The position numbers were made by a program, and so were the translations under genes. From assembly GCF_012843435.1 (NCBI RefSeq), contig NZ_JABAFC010000008.1, positions 43,474-107,473 on the forward strand: a DNA stretch of 64,000 nt, in the 5' to 3' direction. Each line of letters opens with the position of its first letter. Position 1 is the stretch's first letter. This stretch comes from Psychrobacillus sp. BL-248-WT-3. GTDB lineage: Bacteria; Bacillota; Bacilli; Bacillales_A; Planococcaceae. Below are positions 41,823 to 51,349 of the stretch, in pieces. Below the pieces are notes generated by a model. The model did no database searches and had not been told where the DNA came from. It saw only the letters and a program-made list of their open reading frames with translations.

Positions 41823-42650
41823 TCACCTCCATGGGACAATTCTCTTTTGCAGTCCACGTAGGAGAAGGGAAAAAAGAAACCCAAAAAAAGAAATGAGCAC
41901 TAAACCAACGAACATTTCCTTCAACATGAATGCCTTATAAGAGGTCCAGATTAAATAACCGATACCAGAGGTTGCCCCCATCATTTCTGCGGCAACGATT
42001 GTTAACAAAGCTATTGCCTGCCCCATTTGAATACCTTCTAGCATTACTGGCAAGGCACCCGGGAAAGCAATTTTCAAAAAGAAATCCTTTGGACTTGCAC
42101 CATAGTTTTTGGCTACATCGAGATGTACCCTATCTATGTTCAAAACACCAGCCACTGTATTAATAACGACAGGAAAAAATACACTCCCTGCAATAGTAAC
42201 TACCTTTGAAAAATCTCCAATACCGAAAAGGATAATGATGATTGGCATTAAAGCTAATGTTGGAATCGGCATAAATGCCATTACTATAGGGGATATAAAG
42301 TGTCGAATAGGAGCATACAATCCCATTAACAGCCCTATGATTACACCTGGAATTACACCGAGTAGGAAACCCATTGCAATTCGGTAAAGAGAGACTGATA
42401 CATGAGTCCATAGTAACCCACTTGTAGCAAGCTCAAAAAATGTCGAAACTATTGCTGTAGGAGGAGGGAAAAAGCGTATATCTAAAATGCCCGTTCGTGA
42501 GAAGACCTCCCACAGGATTAAGATGAGTATTGGTGAAGTAATTGTTAAAAGCTGCTTACCACGTTCTTTTAGTTGTTGCTTTTTCCATTCCTTTTGTTCC
42601 GTTTCATAGGGATCGTAGTCGCTATCCACGAGCCCATTTTCATCGCGCAT
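41823..42650 (-). CDS. SsuC/TauC-type ABC permease
   Basis: This is a 275-residue permease with a charged cytoplasmic N-terminal extension (about 35 residues) and six membrane helices. The EAA loop is KNYGASPKDFFLKIAFPGALPVMLEGIQMG. It is the first gene of the importer operon and is divergent from the M48 protease gene. Substrate unknown; sulfonates, nitrate-like anions or aromatic/vitamin precursors are options. Confidence 0.89.
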   Translation of the reverse strand: MRDENGLVDSDYDPYETEQKEWKKQQLKERGKQLLTITSPILILILWEVFSRTGILDIRFFPPPTAIVSTFFELATSGLLWTHVSVSLYRIAMGFLLGVIPGVIIGLLMGLYAPIRHFISPIVMAFMPIPTLALMPIIIILFGIGDFSKVVTIAGSVFFPVVINTVAGVLNIDRVHLDVAKNYGASPKDFFLKIAFPGALPVMLEGIQMGQAIALLTIVAAEMMGATSGIGYLIWTSYKAFMLKEMFVGLVLISFFGFLFSLLLRGLQKRIVPWR

Positions 42651-42771
42651 CTTTCACCACCTCTTTCTAAAAATAATATGTCGAATGGGGAAAATATGTG
42701 ACCACACCTACATGGAAATTGACTTAAAATGTAGATTTTGGTAATTTTAAAATAAGAAAGAGGGGGTTAAT

Positions 42772-44127
42772 ATGACAGACAAACAATTAAGATCCACAAA
42801 AGAAATGCCATATTTTATTTTAAGCATCCTATTTAGTTTATTAATTTACGTTATAGCTATAGCTAGTATTTTTGGGATCGCAATCATTCTTGTTTTATTT
42901 TTTATCAGTACATATGCACATCTTATGAATCTTAGCTATATTCGATCAAATGGTATCAGAGTTAGCCAAAGGCAGTTTCCAGATGTCTATGAACGAATAA
43001 CTCGTATGTCTGAAGATATGAATTTAAAAAAAGTACCAGATATATTTGTAGTTCACTCCGAAGGTGCTTTTAACGCTTTTGCAACCCGGTTTTTAGGAAA
43101 GAATATGGTTGTGCTCTATTCAGAGGTATTTGAGCTTGCTAGGGAGCAAGGCGATGCAGAGCTAGATTTCATCATAGCTCACGAGCTTACACATATTAAA
43201 CGAAATCACATTTGGAAAAATATATTAATTACACCCGCTCGTTTAGTGCCGTTCCTTTCCCAGGCGTATAGTCGTGCATGTGAATATACATGTGATCGTC
43301 AAGCAGCTTATTTCATTAGAGATGGGGCAGCTGCTAAGCGTGGCCTTACAATTTTAAGTATTGGGAAGGAGCTCTATAAAGAGGTAAATGAGGATGCCTA
43401 TTTAGAGCAAATTTCCACAGAGTCCAATGTTTTCACATGGCTTGGCGAGGTCTTATCCTCCCACCCACCCACTCCTAAAAGAGTCCAAGCAGTCGGTCAT
43501 TTTATGCAAGTAGAAGGGACTCCTACCTACTATACGAATGCTAATAAAATCGCTCTTGGTTTAGGCGCATTATTTGGTATTTTATTCATTGGTTATTTAG
43601 GGATTATAGGAATAGTCCTGGCAGGCTCTCTTACCTATGCAAGCATTTTTCCTGATGACCTGCTAGAGGATGAATCTGCATTAAATACTTTAACTTCGGA
43701 GGAGTCGACACTAGATACAAGCTCTTCACCTTCAGACCAAGACACTTACAATTACACTCCTTTAATGAATGCAGTCGTGGATGGAGACTATACGAAGGTG
43801 CGAGAGCTTATAGCTAGCGGGGTAAATTTAGAAGAAAAAGACACAGAGGGGGCAACTGCCTTACATCAAGCAGTATATTTAAATGACATTATGATGGCAG
43901 AAATTTTACTCGAGGCTGGGGCAGACCCTAACACAAAGGATCTCTATTCCAACGCTTTGACAGCCACCTTTTATCATGAGAATTACGAATTGACAGCTCT
44001 ATTGTATGAGTACGGGGCAGATCCGGCCGTAGTTGACCCAGAAGGTTACTCGGGAAATAATATTCTAGGTGTTCCTAGTGGGCAGTTCGAACAGACATTG
44101 AATAGTCTACTTCAACCAGTAAATTGA
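42772..44127 (+). CDS. M48-family metalloprotease fused to ankyrin repeats
   Basis: This is a 451-residue membrane protein. An N-terminal hydrophobic region (about 13-50) precedes the zinc protease core with HELTH at 137-141 and the third ligand in ACEYTCDRQAAYF (E171). A further membrane segment (about 263-295) is followed by a Ser/Thr/Asp linker and at least three ankyrin repeats (about 322-440: TPLMNAVVDGDYTKVRELIASGVNLEEKD, TALHQAVYLNDIMMAEILLEAGADPNTKD). AGAGGGGG precedes the ATG. M48 proteases such as HtpX degrade misfolded membrane proteins; the ankyrin part probably recruits a partner. The fusion is unusual. Confidence 0.88.
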   Translation: MTDKQLRSTKEMPYFILSILFSLLIYVIAIASIFGIAIILVLFFISTYAHLMNLSYIRSNGIRVSQRQFPDVYERITRMSEDMNLKKVPDIFVVHSEGAFNAFATRFLGKNMVVLYSEVFELAREQGDAELDFIIAHELTHIKRNHIWKNILITPARLVPFLSQAYSRACEYTCDRQAAYFIRDGAAAKRGLTILSIGKELYKEVNEDAYLEQISTESNVFTWLGEVLSSHPPTPKRVQAVGHFMQVEGTPTYYTNANKIALGLGALFGILFIGYLGIIGIVLAGSLTYASIFPDDLLEDESALNTLTSEESTLDTSSSPSDQDTYNYTPLMNAVVDGDYTKVRELIASGVNLEEKDTEGATALHQAVYLNDIMMAEILLEAGADPNTKDLYSNALTATFYHENYELTALLYEYGADPAVVDPEGYSGNNILGVPSGQFEQTLNSLLQPVN

Positions 44128-44163
44128 AATACCTATTTTAAAACTATCCTCTCCTAGTTTTGG

Positions 44164-44212
44164 ACAGATCACTCCCGTCGCGGTAAGCGTCCAGCTGGTG
44201 CGGAAATCAATT
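44164..44212 (-). repeat. Dispersed intergenic repeat, copy D (partial, inverted)
   Basis: Read on the minus strand it contains GAATTGATTTCCGC, CCAGCTGGACGCTTACCGCG and ATCTGTCC, in the order of copies B and C but without the internal hairpin block. Confidence 0.65.
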
Positions 44213-44301
44213 CGACTTTTTGATTAATTAGCATAGTCTATTTTTTAATAATTCCAATGAGGGGAAGTAATAAGATTTGGAATGCAATGAACCAACTGTA
44301 A

Positions 44302-44682
44302 ATGACAATAAAAAAAAAATTAAATAAACTATTAAAGGTCTTCATCATTGGAAGCTTGTTAATCGTCGGACTTGTCGGCTACGGAGTATATTGGGCTTTT
44401 TTTGATATGAATAGGTTACCAACAGGAGAATATCTTACAGAAGAGATTTCACCTAATGGAAAGTACACATTAAAAGCATATGTTACGAACGGAGGCGCAA
44501 CCACATCATATTCTGTTCGTGGCGAGCTGGTATTTAATGATAAAGATAATAAAACTAAAAATATCTATTGGAACTATCGAGAAGAAAGCGCAAGTATTTC
44601 TTGGAAAGATAATAATACAGTAATAATTAACGGTCATACATTAGATGTTACAAAGGATAAATTTGATTTTAGAAGACATTAA
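44302..44682 (+). CDS. DUF5412-type membrane-anchored protein
   Basis: This is a 126-residue protein with an N-terminal membrane helix (VFIIGSLLIVGLVGYGVYWAFF) and a beta-rich outer domain (SPNGKYTLKAYVTNGGATTSYSVRGEL...), matching DUF5412. The start is unusual: no close ribosome site precedes ATG 44302, while GAGGGGA lies about 40 bases upstream. An in-frame five-codon ORF (ATG 44287, MNQL, stop) ends right before the ATG, which would allow reinitiation. A 10-A run early in the gene could slip. Confidence 0.72.
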   Translation: MTIKKKLNKLLKVFIIGSLLIVGLVGYGVYWAFFDMNRLPTGEYLTEEISPNGKYTLKAYVTNGGATTSYSVRGELVFNDKDNKTKNIYWNYREESASISWKDNNTVIINGHTLDVTKDKFDFRRH

Positions 44683-44692
44683 TAATCATAAA

Positions 44693-44724
44693 AAAGCTCG
44701 CGAAGATGAAATTCCGCGAGCTTT
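44693..44724. terminator. Terminator between DUF5412 and deaminase genes
   Basis: AAAGCTCGCG pairs with CGCGAGCTTT (12-base loop), with a TTTTTAT run on the minus strand and TCCTTCT on the plus strand. Genes on both sides converge here. Confidence 0.82.
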
Positions 44725-44800
44725 CCTTCTATATAATTGAGTATTTATAACTTATCACTTACCCGGAAAAACCTACCATTTACTATGCATATTTTTCATC

Positions 44801-45298
44801 TTAATGCCTATTACGTAATGATGTTACATTATTTGCGTTTGTCTCCCAGCTAATCATTAATTCCTTCTGTCTATTCTTTAAATCCTCAAAAGGTTCTTCC
44901 ATTACTTCGATACGATCAAATTTTTCTAAGAAGACAGAGGCATCTTTCAGTCTTTTATATCCTCCAAAGCCATGGTCATCGTTTAATAACCAAACGACAC
45001 GCTGAATTTTAGCAAATAGTATTCCTCCTGTACACATTGGACAAGGCTCGAGGGAGCTATAAAGCGTAAATTTTTTGTGTTTAATTTTAGCATCAAACAT
45101 TGCAGTCCCAGCATTTCTTATCGCATCCATTTCTGCATGTGCCGTAATATCCTGACTAGGGTGTACTCTATTTCTACCTTTAGCAACGAGATTAAAATGT
45201 TCATCCACAATAACTGCTCCAACTGGATAAGTATTTTCCTCTAATGCTTTTTCTGCTTCCCCTAACGCCATCTCTAAAAAATATCGATCCAAGTCCAT
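44801..45298 (-). CDS. Nucleoside/guanine deaminase-like zinc protein
   Basis: This is a 165-residue cytidine-deaminase-fold enzyme. The zinc site is HAE (TAHAEMDAI) with PCPMC (EPCPMCTGG). Length and the late region (NRQKELMISW) differ from tRNA deaminase TadA, so a free nucleoside or nucleobase is a likelier substrate. It lies 12 bases after sbcC on the same strand and may be cotranscribed with sbcDC. Confidence 0.83.
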   Translation of the reverse strand: MDLDRYFLEMALGEAEKALEENTYPVGAVIVDEHFNLVAKGRNRVHPSQDITAHAEMDAIRNAGTAMFDAKIKHKKFTLYSSLEPCPMCTGGILFAKIQRVVWLLNDDHGFGGYKRLKDASVFLEKFDRIEVMEEPFEDLKNRQKELMISWETNANNVTSLRNRH

Positions 45299-45310
45299 GA
45301 CATCCCTCCG

Positions 45311-48300
45311 TTACTTAATCACAAACTTTGTTTGGCTGTAGCCTTCTTTTAGTTTCTCGACTTCAAGTATGGCAGGAATAGCCGACTTAAGCTCACTCAC
45401 ATGAGAAATCACACCAACCATGCGTCCAGATTTTTGAAGATCTACCAATGTGTCTATCGCTTTATTTAAAGACTCTTCGTCTAGTGAACCAAAACCTTCG
45501 TCGATGAACATCGTATCAATTCTTACACTTCCACGATAGCTTTGGATGACGTCTGCCATACCAAGCGCAAGACATAGGGAGGCATTAAATTTCTCTCCCC
45601 CGGATAATGTTTTAACATCTCGGATTTGCCCAGTGTAAGCATCATATACATCTAGACCTAGTCCACTTTGCTTGCCGTGGGTTTCCTGTCTATCACTTCT
45701 CATTAGTTGGTACTGTCCATTCGATAAATGCTTGAGTCTTTCATTTGCTGCATAAATAATCTGTTCTAAGTACTCTATTTGTATATAGCGTTCAAAAGAA
45801 ATTTTCAAAGGATTTTGCCCTCTAAGTAAATCGTATAAATCGAGAATATGACTTACTCGTTGCTCTAACTTAGCAATACGATCGCTGGATAATGCTATTT
45901 TTTCTTGAATTTCTATGCCCGCTTTTACAAACTCCTTAGTACTATTCAAAGTATTTAATGCAGATTCATATGCAGTTTTAAGTTGGCTTAACTCTTCTTC
46001 AAGGGCGTTCAAATCGACTTTACTCTTACCTTCTAGCTTCTTATAACCATCCTTCACTTGTTCGGTAAATGTATGTACCGCCTGTTTATATGCTTCACAA
46101 CGTTCTCTTAACGCCTTCCGCGCAGGTTCATCCATTCTTGCTTCCTCATACTCTTCTTTAGTTTCAAAACCAGCCTTTACTAGCGATTGTAAAAATTGTT
46201 GTTTAGCCTTCTCTTGCTTAAGTATTGCTTCCTCTGCGGATTGAATGGCATGCTCTAATCTCATTTGGGCTTTCGTATGGGATTCCTCTGCATCTTTATG
46301 TTGCTTTTGAGCCTTCTCCCATGTTTCTTCTAATAGAAGCTTTTGTTTAGTAGCAGCATTAATTTGTTCATGAAGCTCCTCAAGATTAGAAATTGTACTT
46401 GGGATAGAGCTTTGTTTGGACTCTAGGACGGCATTTGCCTGCTCATATTCGGCCTTTGCATGGATATAAGCTGCTTCTATATTATTCTTGTTTTCTTCTA
46501 ATTCCTCTATTTGTCTTACACTCGTTTTGTACGTTTCTTTTAAGGAAATTAAGCTTTCTTTATCAGAACGGAGACCTTCTATTTCATTTTCTAGCTGATT
46601 TAGATCCATTTTTACTTGCTCTATATCTAGAATAGATAATTGTAGCTCTTCTAGCTGTTCCAAGATTTTTTCTATGTTCTCAAGAGCATGCTCTCGTTTG
46701 GTACGTATAGTTAAGTAGCTAGTTTCCTTACTCGTAAGATCTTTTTTCAGCATCTGCACTTGCTCATCCGTTAATATAGCTTCATGGGTATAAGTGCTTG
46801 TTGGCTTATGCTCGGTACTACCACATACAGGACAAGCTTCGCCGTCTACGAGCCTAGAGGCAAGGATACTCGCCTGATTATTAAGCCATCTGCCTTCTTC
46901 ATATTGAAGAGTTTGCTGGGCTTTCAGGTATATCGTCTCTTCCTTTTCTTCTATGCTCTTCAATTCCTCAAACTTGGACTCCTGCTGTATAAAATCCTGC
47001 ATTAGTTGATATTGCCCTTTAATCTGAGAGTATTGTTGAACCTTGTTATCTAATGGATTTACTTGCTCCTCTAGTTTCTCTATTTCGTTTTTCATCAAAA
47101 GGTGGCTTGCCTTAGCTTGTTGGTATGTAGCTATTTTAAGTTCATGCTGCTCCTTGAGATTACGTTGCCTAACCTCTAACTCTTTTAACTGCCGCTTCCT
47201 TTTTTCTAGGTCTTCCATTAAAGGTAATAGAGCATTTAGCTGGATTAAAGCTTCTACACTTTGCTCACGGTCTTGCTTTTTGCTTAACTCTTTGAGATAG
47301 ACCTCTTCCATCTGAATTAAGGAATTAGATGTTAAGGATAGCTCCTCTTTAGCTCTAAGCAATAAGCTTTCCTTTAAATTTCCTTCAGTAACTGTTTCTT
47401 TATAGTGACTCTCGATTGCTTCTATAGTATTTGCCCGTTCTGCTGCCTCTAGTCTAATTTCTTCCTTTTTGCATGTTTCTTCCTGACTAAGAAGACGCTG
47501 GAGGTTTTGCTCTTTTAACTCAAGCTCCTCCAACTGGGTATTGGTGGTTTTTGCATTGTAATAGGCTGATTGCTTTGCTACCTGATTTTCATATGCCTCT
47601 TCACAGAGGAGCTCGTCTTTTTCTATTTTATCTCGGTAATAATTAGTCTCTGCCTGTAAAGCATCCTTTAACTGGAATATATTATAATTACCTTCCTCCA
47701 GGAGGTCAAAAAGAATAGACTCCCGTTTTGGAAAAGAGGCCATAATCTGTTCCGAATAACTATTACGCGTGTTTTCTTCTTTTTTAAGCTCTGCCTCAGC
47801 AACTAATTTTTTCTCTTTAAGTCTTTCATTAATCAGCCTGTAGGGTTCTGTTTTAAATATTTTTCGAAGAATTGCTTCCTTGTTTTCAGTAGAAGAGGTT
47901 AATAGCTTCCGAAATTCACCTTGTGGCAGCATGACAATTTGGCTGAACTGATCTTGAGTAAGTCCAATGATATCCTCTATTTTCTTGTTAATCTCTGAAA
48001 CTATTTGTCTTTCAACAACAGGTACTTCCCCTGTCTCCTTTATTTCGAAGAACTCATATTTTTCACCCGTTGAGCTTTTATTTCCTTTTTTAACGTGAGG
48101 AAGCTGTCTTAAAATACGATATTTGCGGTTAAATATTTCAAATATCAATTCAACAGAAGTATGCGTTTGATCCAATGCAAAATCACTGCGCAACATTTTT
48201 GTATCTTTTCTATCCTCTCCACTCCCAGAGCCATAAAGGGCAAAGCTTATTCCATCAAATATTGTCGTTTTTCCTGCTCCAGTGGCTCCAGATATTACAA

Positions 48301-48391
48301 ATAATCGATGATCCATCAAATCCAGGAAGTTAATCGTTTCCGTATATTTATAGGGACCGAATGCTGTCATTTTTAACTGAATAGGCTTCAT
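45311..48391 (-). CDS. sbcC: Exonuclease subunit SbcC (Rad50-like ATPase)
   Basis: This is a 1026-residue SMC-like ATPase that, with SbcD, cuts DNA hairpins and processes breaks. The N-terminal ATP site is SGATGAGKTTIFDGI; long coiled coils flank the zinc hook CPVC (about residue 517). The C-terminal lobe has LSGGEKFNASLCLALGMADV and FIDEGFGSLD. It overlaps sbcD by four bases. The preceding Walker/MUTATOR half and the full length leave no doubt. Confidence 0.96.
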   Translation of the reverse strand: MKPIQLKMTAFGPYKYTETINFLDLMDHRLFVISGATGAGKTTIFDGISFALYGSGSGEDRKDTKMLRSDFALDQTHTSVELIFEIFNRKYRILRQLPHVKKGNKSSTGEKYEFFEIKETGEVPVVERQIVSEINKKIEDIIGLTQDQFSQIVMLPQGEFRKLLTSSTENKEAILRKIFKTEPYRLINERLKEKKLVAEAELKKEENTRNSYSEQIMASFPKRESILFDLLEEGNYNIFQLKDALQAETNYYRDKIEKDELLCEEAYENQVAKQSAYYNAKTTNTQLEELELKEQNLQRLLSQEETCKKEEIRLEAAERANTIEAIESHYKETVTEGNLKESLLLRAKEELSLTSNSLIQMEEVYLKELSKKQDREQSVEALIQLNALLPLMEDLEKRKRQLKELEVRQRNLKEQHELKIATYQQAKASHLLMKNEIEKLEEQVNPLDNKVQQYSQIKGQYQLMQDFIQQESKFEELKSIEEKEETIYLKAQQTLQYEEGRWLNNQASILASRLVDGEACPVCGSTEHKPTSTYTHEAILTDEQVQMLKKDLTSKETSYLTIRTKREHALENIEKILEQLEELQLSILDIEQVKMDLNQLENEIEGLRSDKESLISLKETYKTSVRQIEELEENKNNIEAAYIHAKAEYEQANAVLESKQSSIPSTISNLEELHEQINAATKQKLLLEETWEKAQKQHKDAEESHTKAQMRLEHAIQSAEEAILKQEKAKQQFLQSLVKAGFETKEEYEEARMDEPARKALRERCEAYKQAVHTFTEQVKDGYKKLEGKSKVDLNALEEELSQLKTAYESALNTLNSTKEFVKAGIEIQEKIALSSDRIAKLEQRVSHILDLYDLLRGQNPLKISFERYIQIEYLEQIIYAANERLKHLSNGQYQLMRSDRQETHGKQSGLGLDVYDAYTGQIRDVKTLSGGEKFNASLCLALGMADVIQSYRGSVRIDTMFIDEGFGSLDEESLNKAIDTLVDLQKSGRMVGVISHVSELKSAIPAILEVEKLKEGYSQTKFVIK

Positions 48392-49554
48392 GCTCTGCTT
48401 CCTCCTTCTCTTTCTTCAAGCATCAATCCGGAAAGTACTTCCTTAAATAGTTCTTTTGTTTCCTCTGCCGGAGATTGTCCCTTGATTTCCTCATAGAAGG
48501 ATTCAAATAGCATTAAGTCATCCATCTTCTGACGACTTTTTGGTTCTTCTGCTTTTCCTATTCCAAAGGATTGGAATACTTTTCTTTCTACATGCATGGC
48601 ATTTGGATATACAGTTCGAATTTGCTCCATTGGTGAAAGTATTGGCGTTTCATCTAGTAACTTCACGAAAATGTAATCCTCGCTTGTAGGATGCTGTAAA
48701 ATGTCATTCAAATAGCCTTCCACTGTGCGCATATCTCTTTTAGGGGTAAGTAATCTTTTTTCTACTTTTGCACACCCTTTTTCATCTATTTCTACTATTA
48801 GAAAGCCTTTTTTATGGTTTTCCTCTGAAATGGAATATTTTAAAGGAGATCCCGCGTATTGAATGGTTTCATTTTGCACAAAATGTGCTTGATGAAGATG
48901 GCCTAACGCTGTGTACTTGAAGTTCTTAAATAGCGAAGCATCTACATACTCAGCTCCACCAATGGCAAGCGGTCTTTCTGACTCACTAGTATTATCCTCT
49001 TCCCGACCTTGAGGAGTAACAAAGGCATGTCCTACAAATACATGTCTTTTTGAAAAATCCATTTGCAATTCAATAGCTTCCACTATTTTTTTCATGGCTA
49101 GCTGATGACTGGTGATTGTTTCATCCTCGAGTATGAACCTAACCTGAGAAGGGTCCATATACGGGATTAGATGAAATTCTACTTCTCCATATTCATCACT
49201 GATTGTCACAGAATTAAACTCTTTTGTTAGTTGTCCCACTATATGTAAACCAGTTTCTTTCATAATGTTTCTTCCAAAATTTAAACGGCCTGGGCTGTCA
49301 TGGTTGCCCGCAATACTTAAAACAGGAGTCTGATGCTTTAATACAATCTCTGCAAGTACATTGTCCAACAAATTTACAGCTTCTGCAGGTGGTACAGCAC
49401 GGTCATATAAATCTCCTGCTATGATTACTACATCTGGCTTTTCTTCCTCAATTGCTTTTATAAATGAAGCCAACACATGTCTCTGATCTTCTGTCATATA
49501 GATTCCTTGTACTAATTTACCTAAATGCCAGTCGGCTGTGTGAAATATTTTCAT
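48388..49554 (-). CDS. sbcD: Exonuclease subunit SbcD (Mre11-like nuclease)
   Basis: This is a 388-residue metallophosphoesterase-fold nuclease. Motifs are HTADWHLGK, IAGDLYDRAVPP, IAGNHDSPGR and GHLHQAHF, giving the two-metal site. A C-terminal capping region interacts with SbcC in the family. GGAGGG precedes the ATG, and sbcC follows with a four-base overlap. Confidence 0.96.
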   Translation of the reverse strand: MKIFHTADWHLGKLVQGIYMTEDQRHVLASFIKAIEEEKPDVVIIAGDLYDRAVPPAEAVNLLDNVLAEIVLKHQTPVLSIAGNHDSPGRLNFGRNIMKETGLHIVGQLTKEFNSVTISDEYGEVEFHLIPYMDPSQVRFILEDETITSHQLAMKKIVEAIELQMDFSKRHVFVGHAFVTPQGREEDNTSESERPLAIGGAEYVDASLFKNFKYTALGHLHQAHFVQNETIQYAGSPLKYSISEENHKKGFLIVEIDEKGCAKVEKRLLTPKRDMRTVEGYLNDILQHPTSEDYIFVKLLDETPILSPMEQIRTVYPNAMHVERKVFQSFGIGKAEEPKSRQKMDDLMLFESFYEEIKGQSPAEETKELFKEVLSGLMLEEREGGSRA

Positions 49555-49701
49555 GAGTAATTACCCTCCTACACTGAAGATTTTATGTTAATTTATATCT
49601 ATTTTATCATTTAAGGAGGACAGGTTATATTAACTTGCCGAGATTTCATATAAAGTTAAATAGTAAATATGTAAAGATTATGATTAAAAGGAGGATTTTA
49701 T

Positions 49702-51192
49702 ATGTCCACAGAAACTTATCAAATAATAGCCATAGCTATCTATATGGTTGCCATGCTTGCTATCGGATATTATTCGTATAGAAAGACAGTTAACCTGACT
49801 GATTATATGCTAGGAGGACGTTCACTCGGCCCAGCTGTTACCGCTTTAAGTGCAGGAGCTGCTGATATGTCTGGGTGGCTCCTAATGGGATTACCAGGAG
49901 CAATCTATCTACATGGTATGGGAGAAGCTTGGATAGCGGTTGGTTTAACCATTGGTGCATATTTAAACTGGCTATATGTAGCACCACGCTTACGCGTATA
50001 CACACAGGTTTCGAATGATTCGATCACTATTCCGAGTTACTTAGAAAGTCGCTTGAAACAATCTTCCCGTTTATTACGCGTTGTATCAGGTCTCATTATT
50101 CTTTTATTCTTTACTTTCTATGTATCCTCAGGGATGGTTGCTGGGGGAGTATTTTTTGAAAGCTCGTTCGGTTTAGATTACCACACCGGTCTCCTAGTAG
50201 TATCTGCTGTTGTAGTTGCTTACACTCTTTTCGGAGGATTTCTAGCAGTTAGTTACACTGATTTTCTGCAGGGACTCCTAATGTTTTTAGCATTGATTTT
50301 TGTGCCGATTATCGGTTTGTTTGCTACTGGAGGGCTAGATTCAACAGTGGAATCTATTAAAGAAGTTAACCCTAATCATTTAAGTCTAATCGCTGGGACT
50401 ACTACAGCCGGTATTATTTCTTCCTTGGCATGGGGTCTTGGTTACTTCGGACAACCTCATATAATTGTTCGATTTATGGCCATCAGTTCAGTAAAGGAAA
50501 CCAAAAATGCTCGTCGTATCGGTATCGGCTGGATGATTCTAAGTTTAGTTGGAGCTATTTCGACAGCTTTAGTAGGACTAGCATATTATAAGCAACATCC
50601 TGAATTGACTCTTACTGACCCAGAAGCTATTTTCATTGCACTCGGTCAAATTGTTTTTCATCCTTTTATAGCAGGACTAGTACTTGCTGCTGTCTTAGCA
50701 GCTATTATGAGTACTATTTCCTCTCAATTAATCGTTACATCATCGGCATTAATAGAGGACTTGTATAAAGCATTTATAAAAACAGATGCTTCCGACAGAA
50801 CATATGTAAATTATGGACGTATTGCTGTATTGGTAGTATCGATAGTTGCTGCAGTGCTTGCTTGGGAGCAAAACGAGACTATTTTAGGCCTTGTAGCCTT
50901 TGCATGGGCAGGCTTCGGTGCATCATTTGGTCCTGTCATTTTACTTTCACTTTATTGGAAAAAGATTACTGCTTCCGGAGCACTTTCAGGTATGGTCGTT
51001 GGTGCTGTAACTGTTGTAATCTGGAAGGCTAACGAAACACTTAAAGACGCATTATATGAAATAGTTCCCGGCTTCCTTTTAGCTCTGATTGTTACGGTGG
51101 TAGTGAGCTTACTAACCTATAAGCCTAATGCTGAGATTGAAAAAGAATTCGATGACACCGTTCAATTATTAAAAGAAGAGCGTAAAAAATAA
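49702..51192 (+). CDS. putP: Sodium/proline symporter PutP
   Basis: This is a 496-residue sodium-solute symporter with about 13 membrane helices. The PutP-specific opening YYSYRKTVNLTDYMLGGRSLGPAVTALSAGAADMSGWLLMGLPG is clear, and LGYFGQPHIIVRFMAI and SSQLIVTSSALIEDLY (sodium site) match the family. AAAAGGAGG precedes the ATG. No proline-catabolic genes are adjacent, so it may serve osmoprotection. A strong terminator follows. Confidence 0.93.
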   Translation: MSTETYQIIAIAIYMVAMLAIGYYSYRKTVNLTDYMLGGRSLGPAVTALSAGAADMSGWLLMGLPGAIYLHGMGEAWIAVGLTIGAYLNWLYVAPRLRVYTQVSNDSITIPSYLESRLKQSSRLLRVVSGLIILLFFTFYVSSGMVAGGVFFESSFGLDYHTGLLVVSAVVVAYTLFGGFLAVSYTDFLQGLLMFLALIFVPIIGLFATGGLDSTVESIKEVNPNHLSLIAGTTTAGIISSLAWGLGYFGQPHIIVRFMAISSVKETKNARRIGIGWMILSLVGAISTALVGLAYYKQHPELTLTDPEAIFIALGQIVFHPFIAGLVLAAVLAAIMSTISSQLIVTSSALIEDLYKAFIKTDASDRTYVNYGRIAVLVVSIVAAVLAWEQNETILGLVAFAWAGFGASFGPVILLSLYWKKITASGALSGMVVGAVTVVIWKANETLKDALYEIVPGFLLALIVTVVVSLLTYKPNAEIEKEFDDTVQLLKEERKK

Positions 51193-51196
51193 TAAG

Positions 51197-51232
51197 AAAA
51201 GGGCTAACCTCACACTACAGGTTAGCCCTTTT
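51197..51232 (+). terminator. Terminator of putP
   Basis: A perfect 14-bp stem (AAAAGGGCTAACCT and complement, 8-base loop) begins four bases after the stop. Confidence 0.92.
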
Positions 51233-51248
51233 CTATATATTGTCCTAT

Positions 51249-51297
51249 ATGATACTTGTCATAGTGTTGACTTGACGTTTATGCCTACTCCTAATAC
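51249..51297 (+). promoter_or_regulatory. Candidate des promoter region
   Basis: An imperfect inverted repeat ATGATACTTGTCAT (51249-51262) lies just before TTGACT (51267-51272), with TAATAC at 51292-51297. The 19-base spacer is long, as expected for a promoter that needs an activator. The repeat is a candidate DesR site; both assignments are tentative. Confidence 0.35.
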
Positions 51298-51349
51298 CAG
51301 CATTGCTTTATAGTTAACATAACGAAATATGTATATAGGAGGAATTATA

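Noticed and set aside
42651..42771. Possible riboswitch (TPP, SAM or similar) ahead of the SsuABC-type importer
   Set aside because: The leader is only about 120 bases, shared with a divergent gene, and none of the conserved aptamer cores is visible.
45311..48391. Several plus-strand frames inside sbcC
   Set aside because: They are shadows of the long coiled-coil coding sequence on the minus strand.
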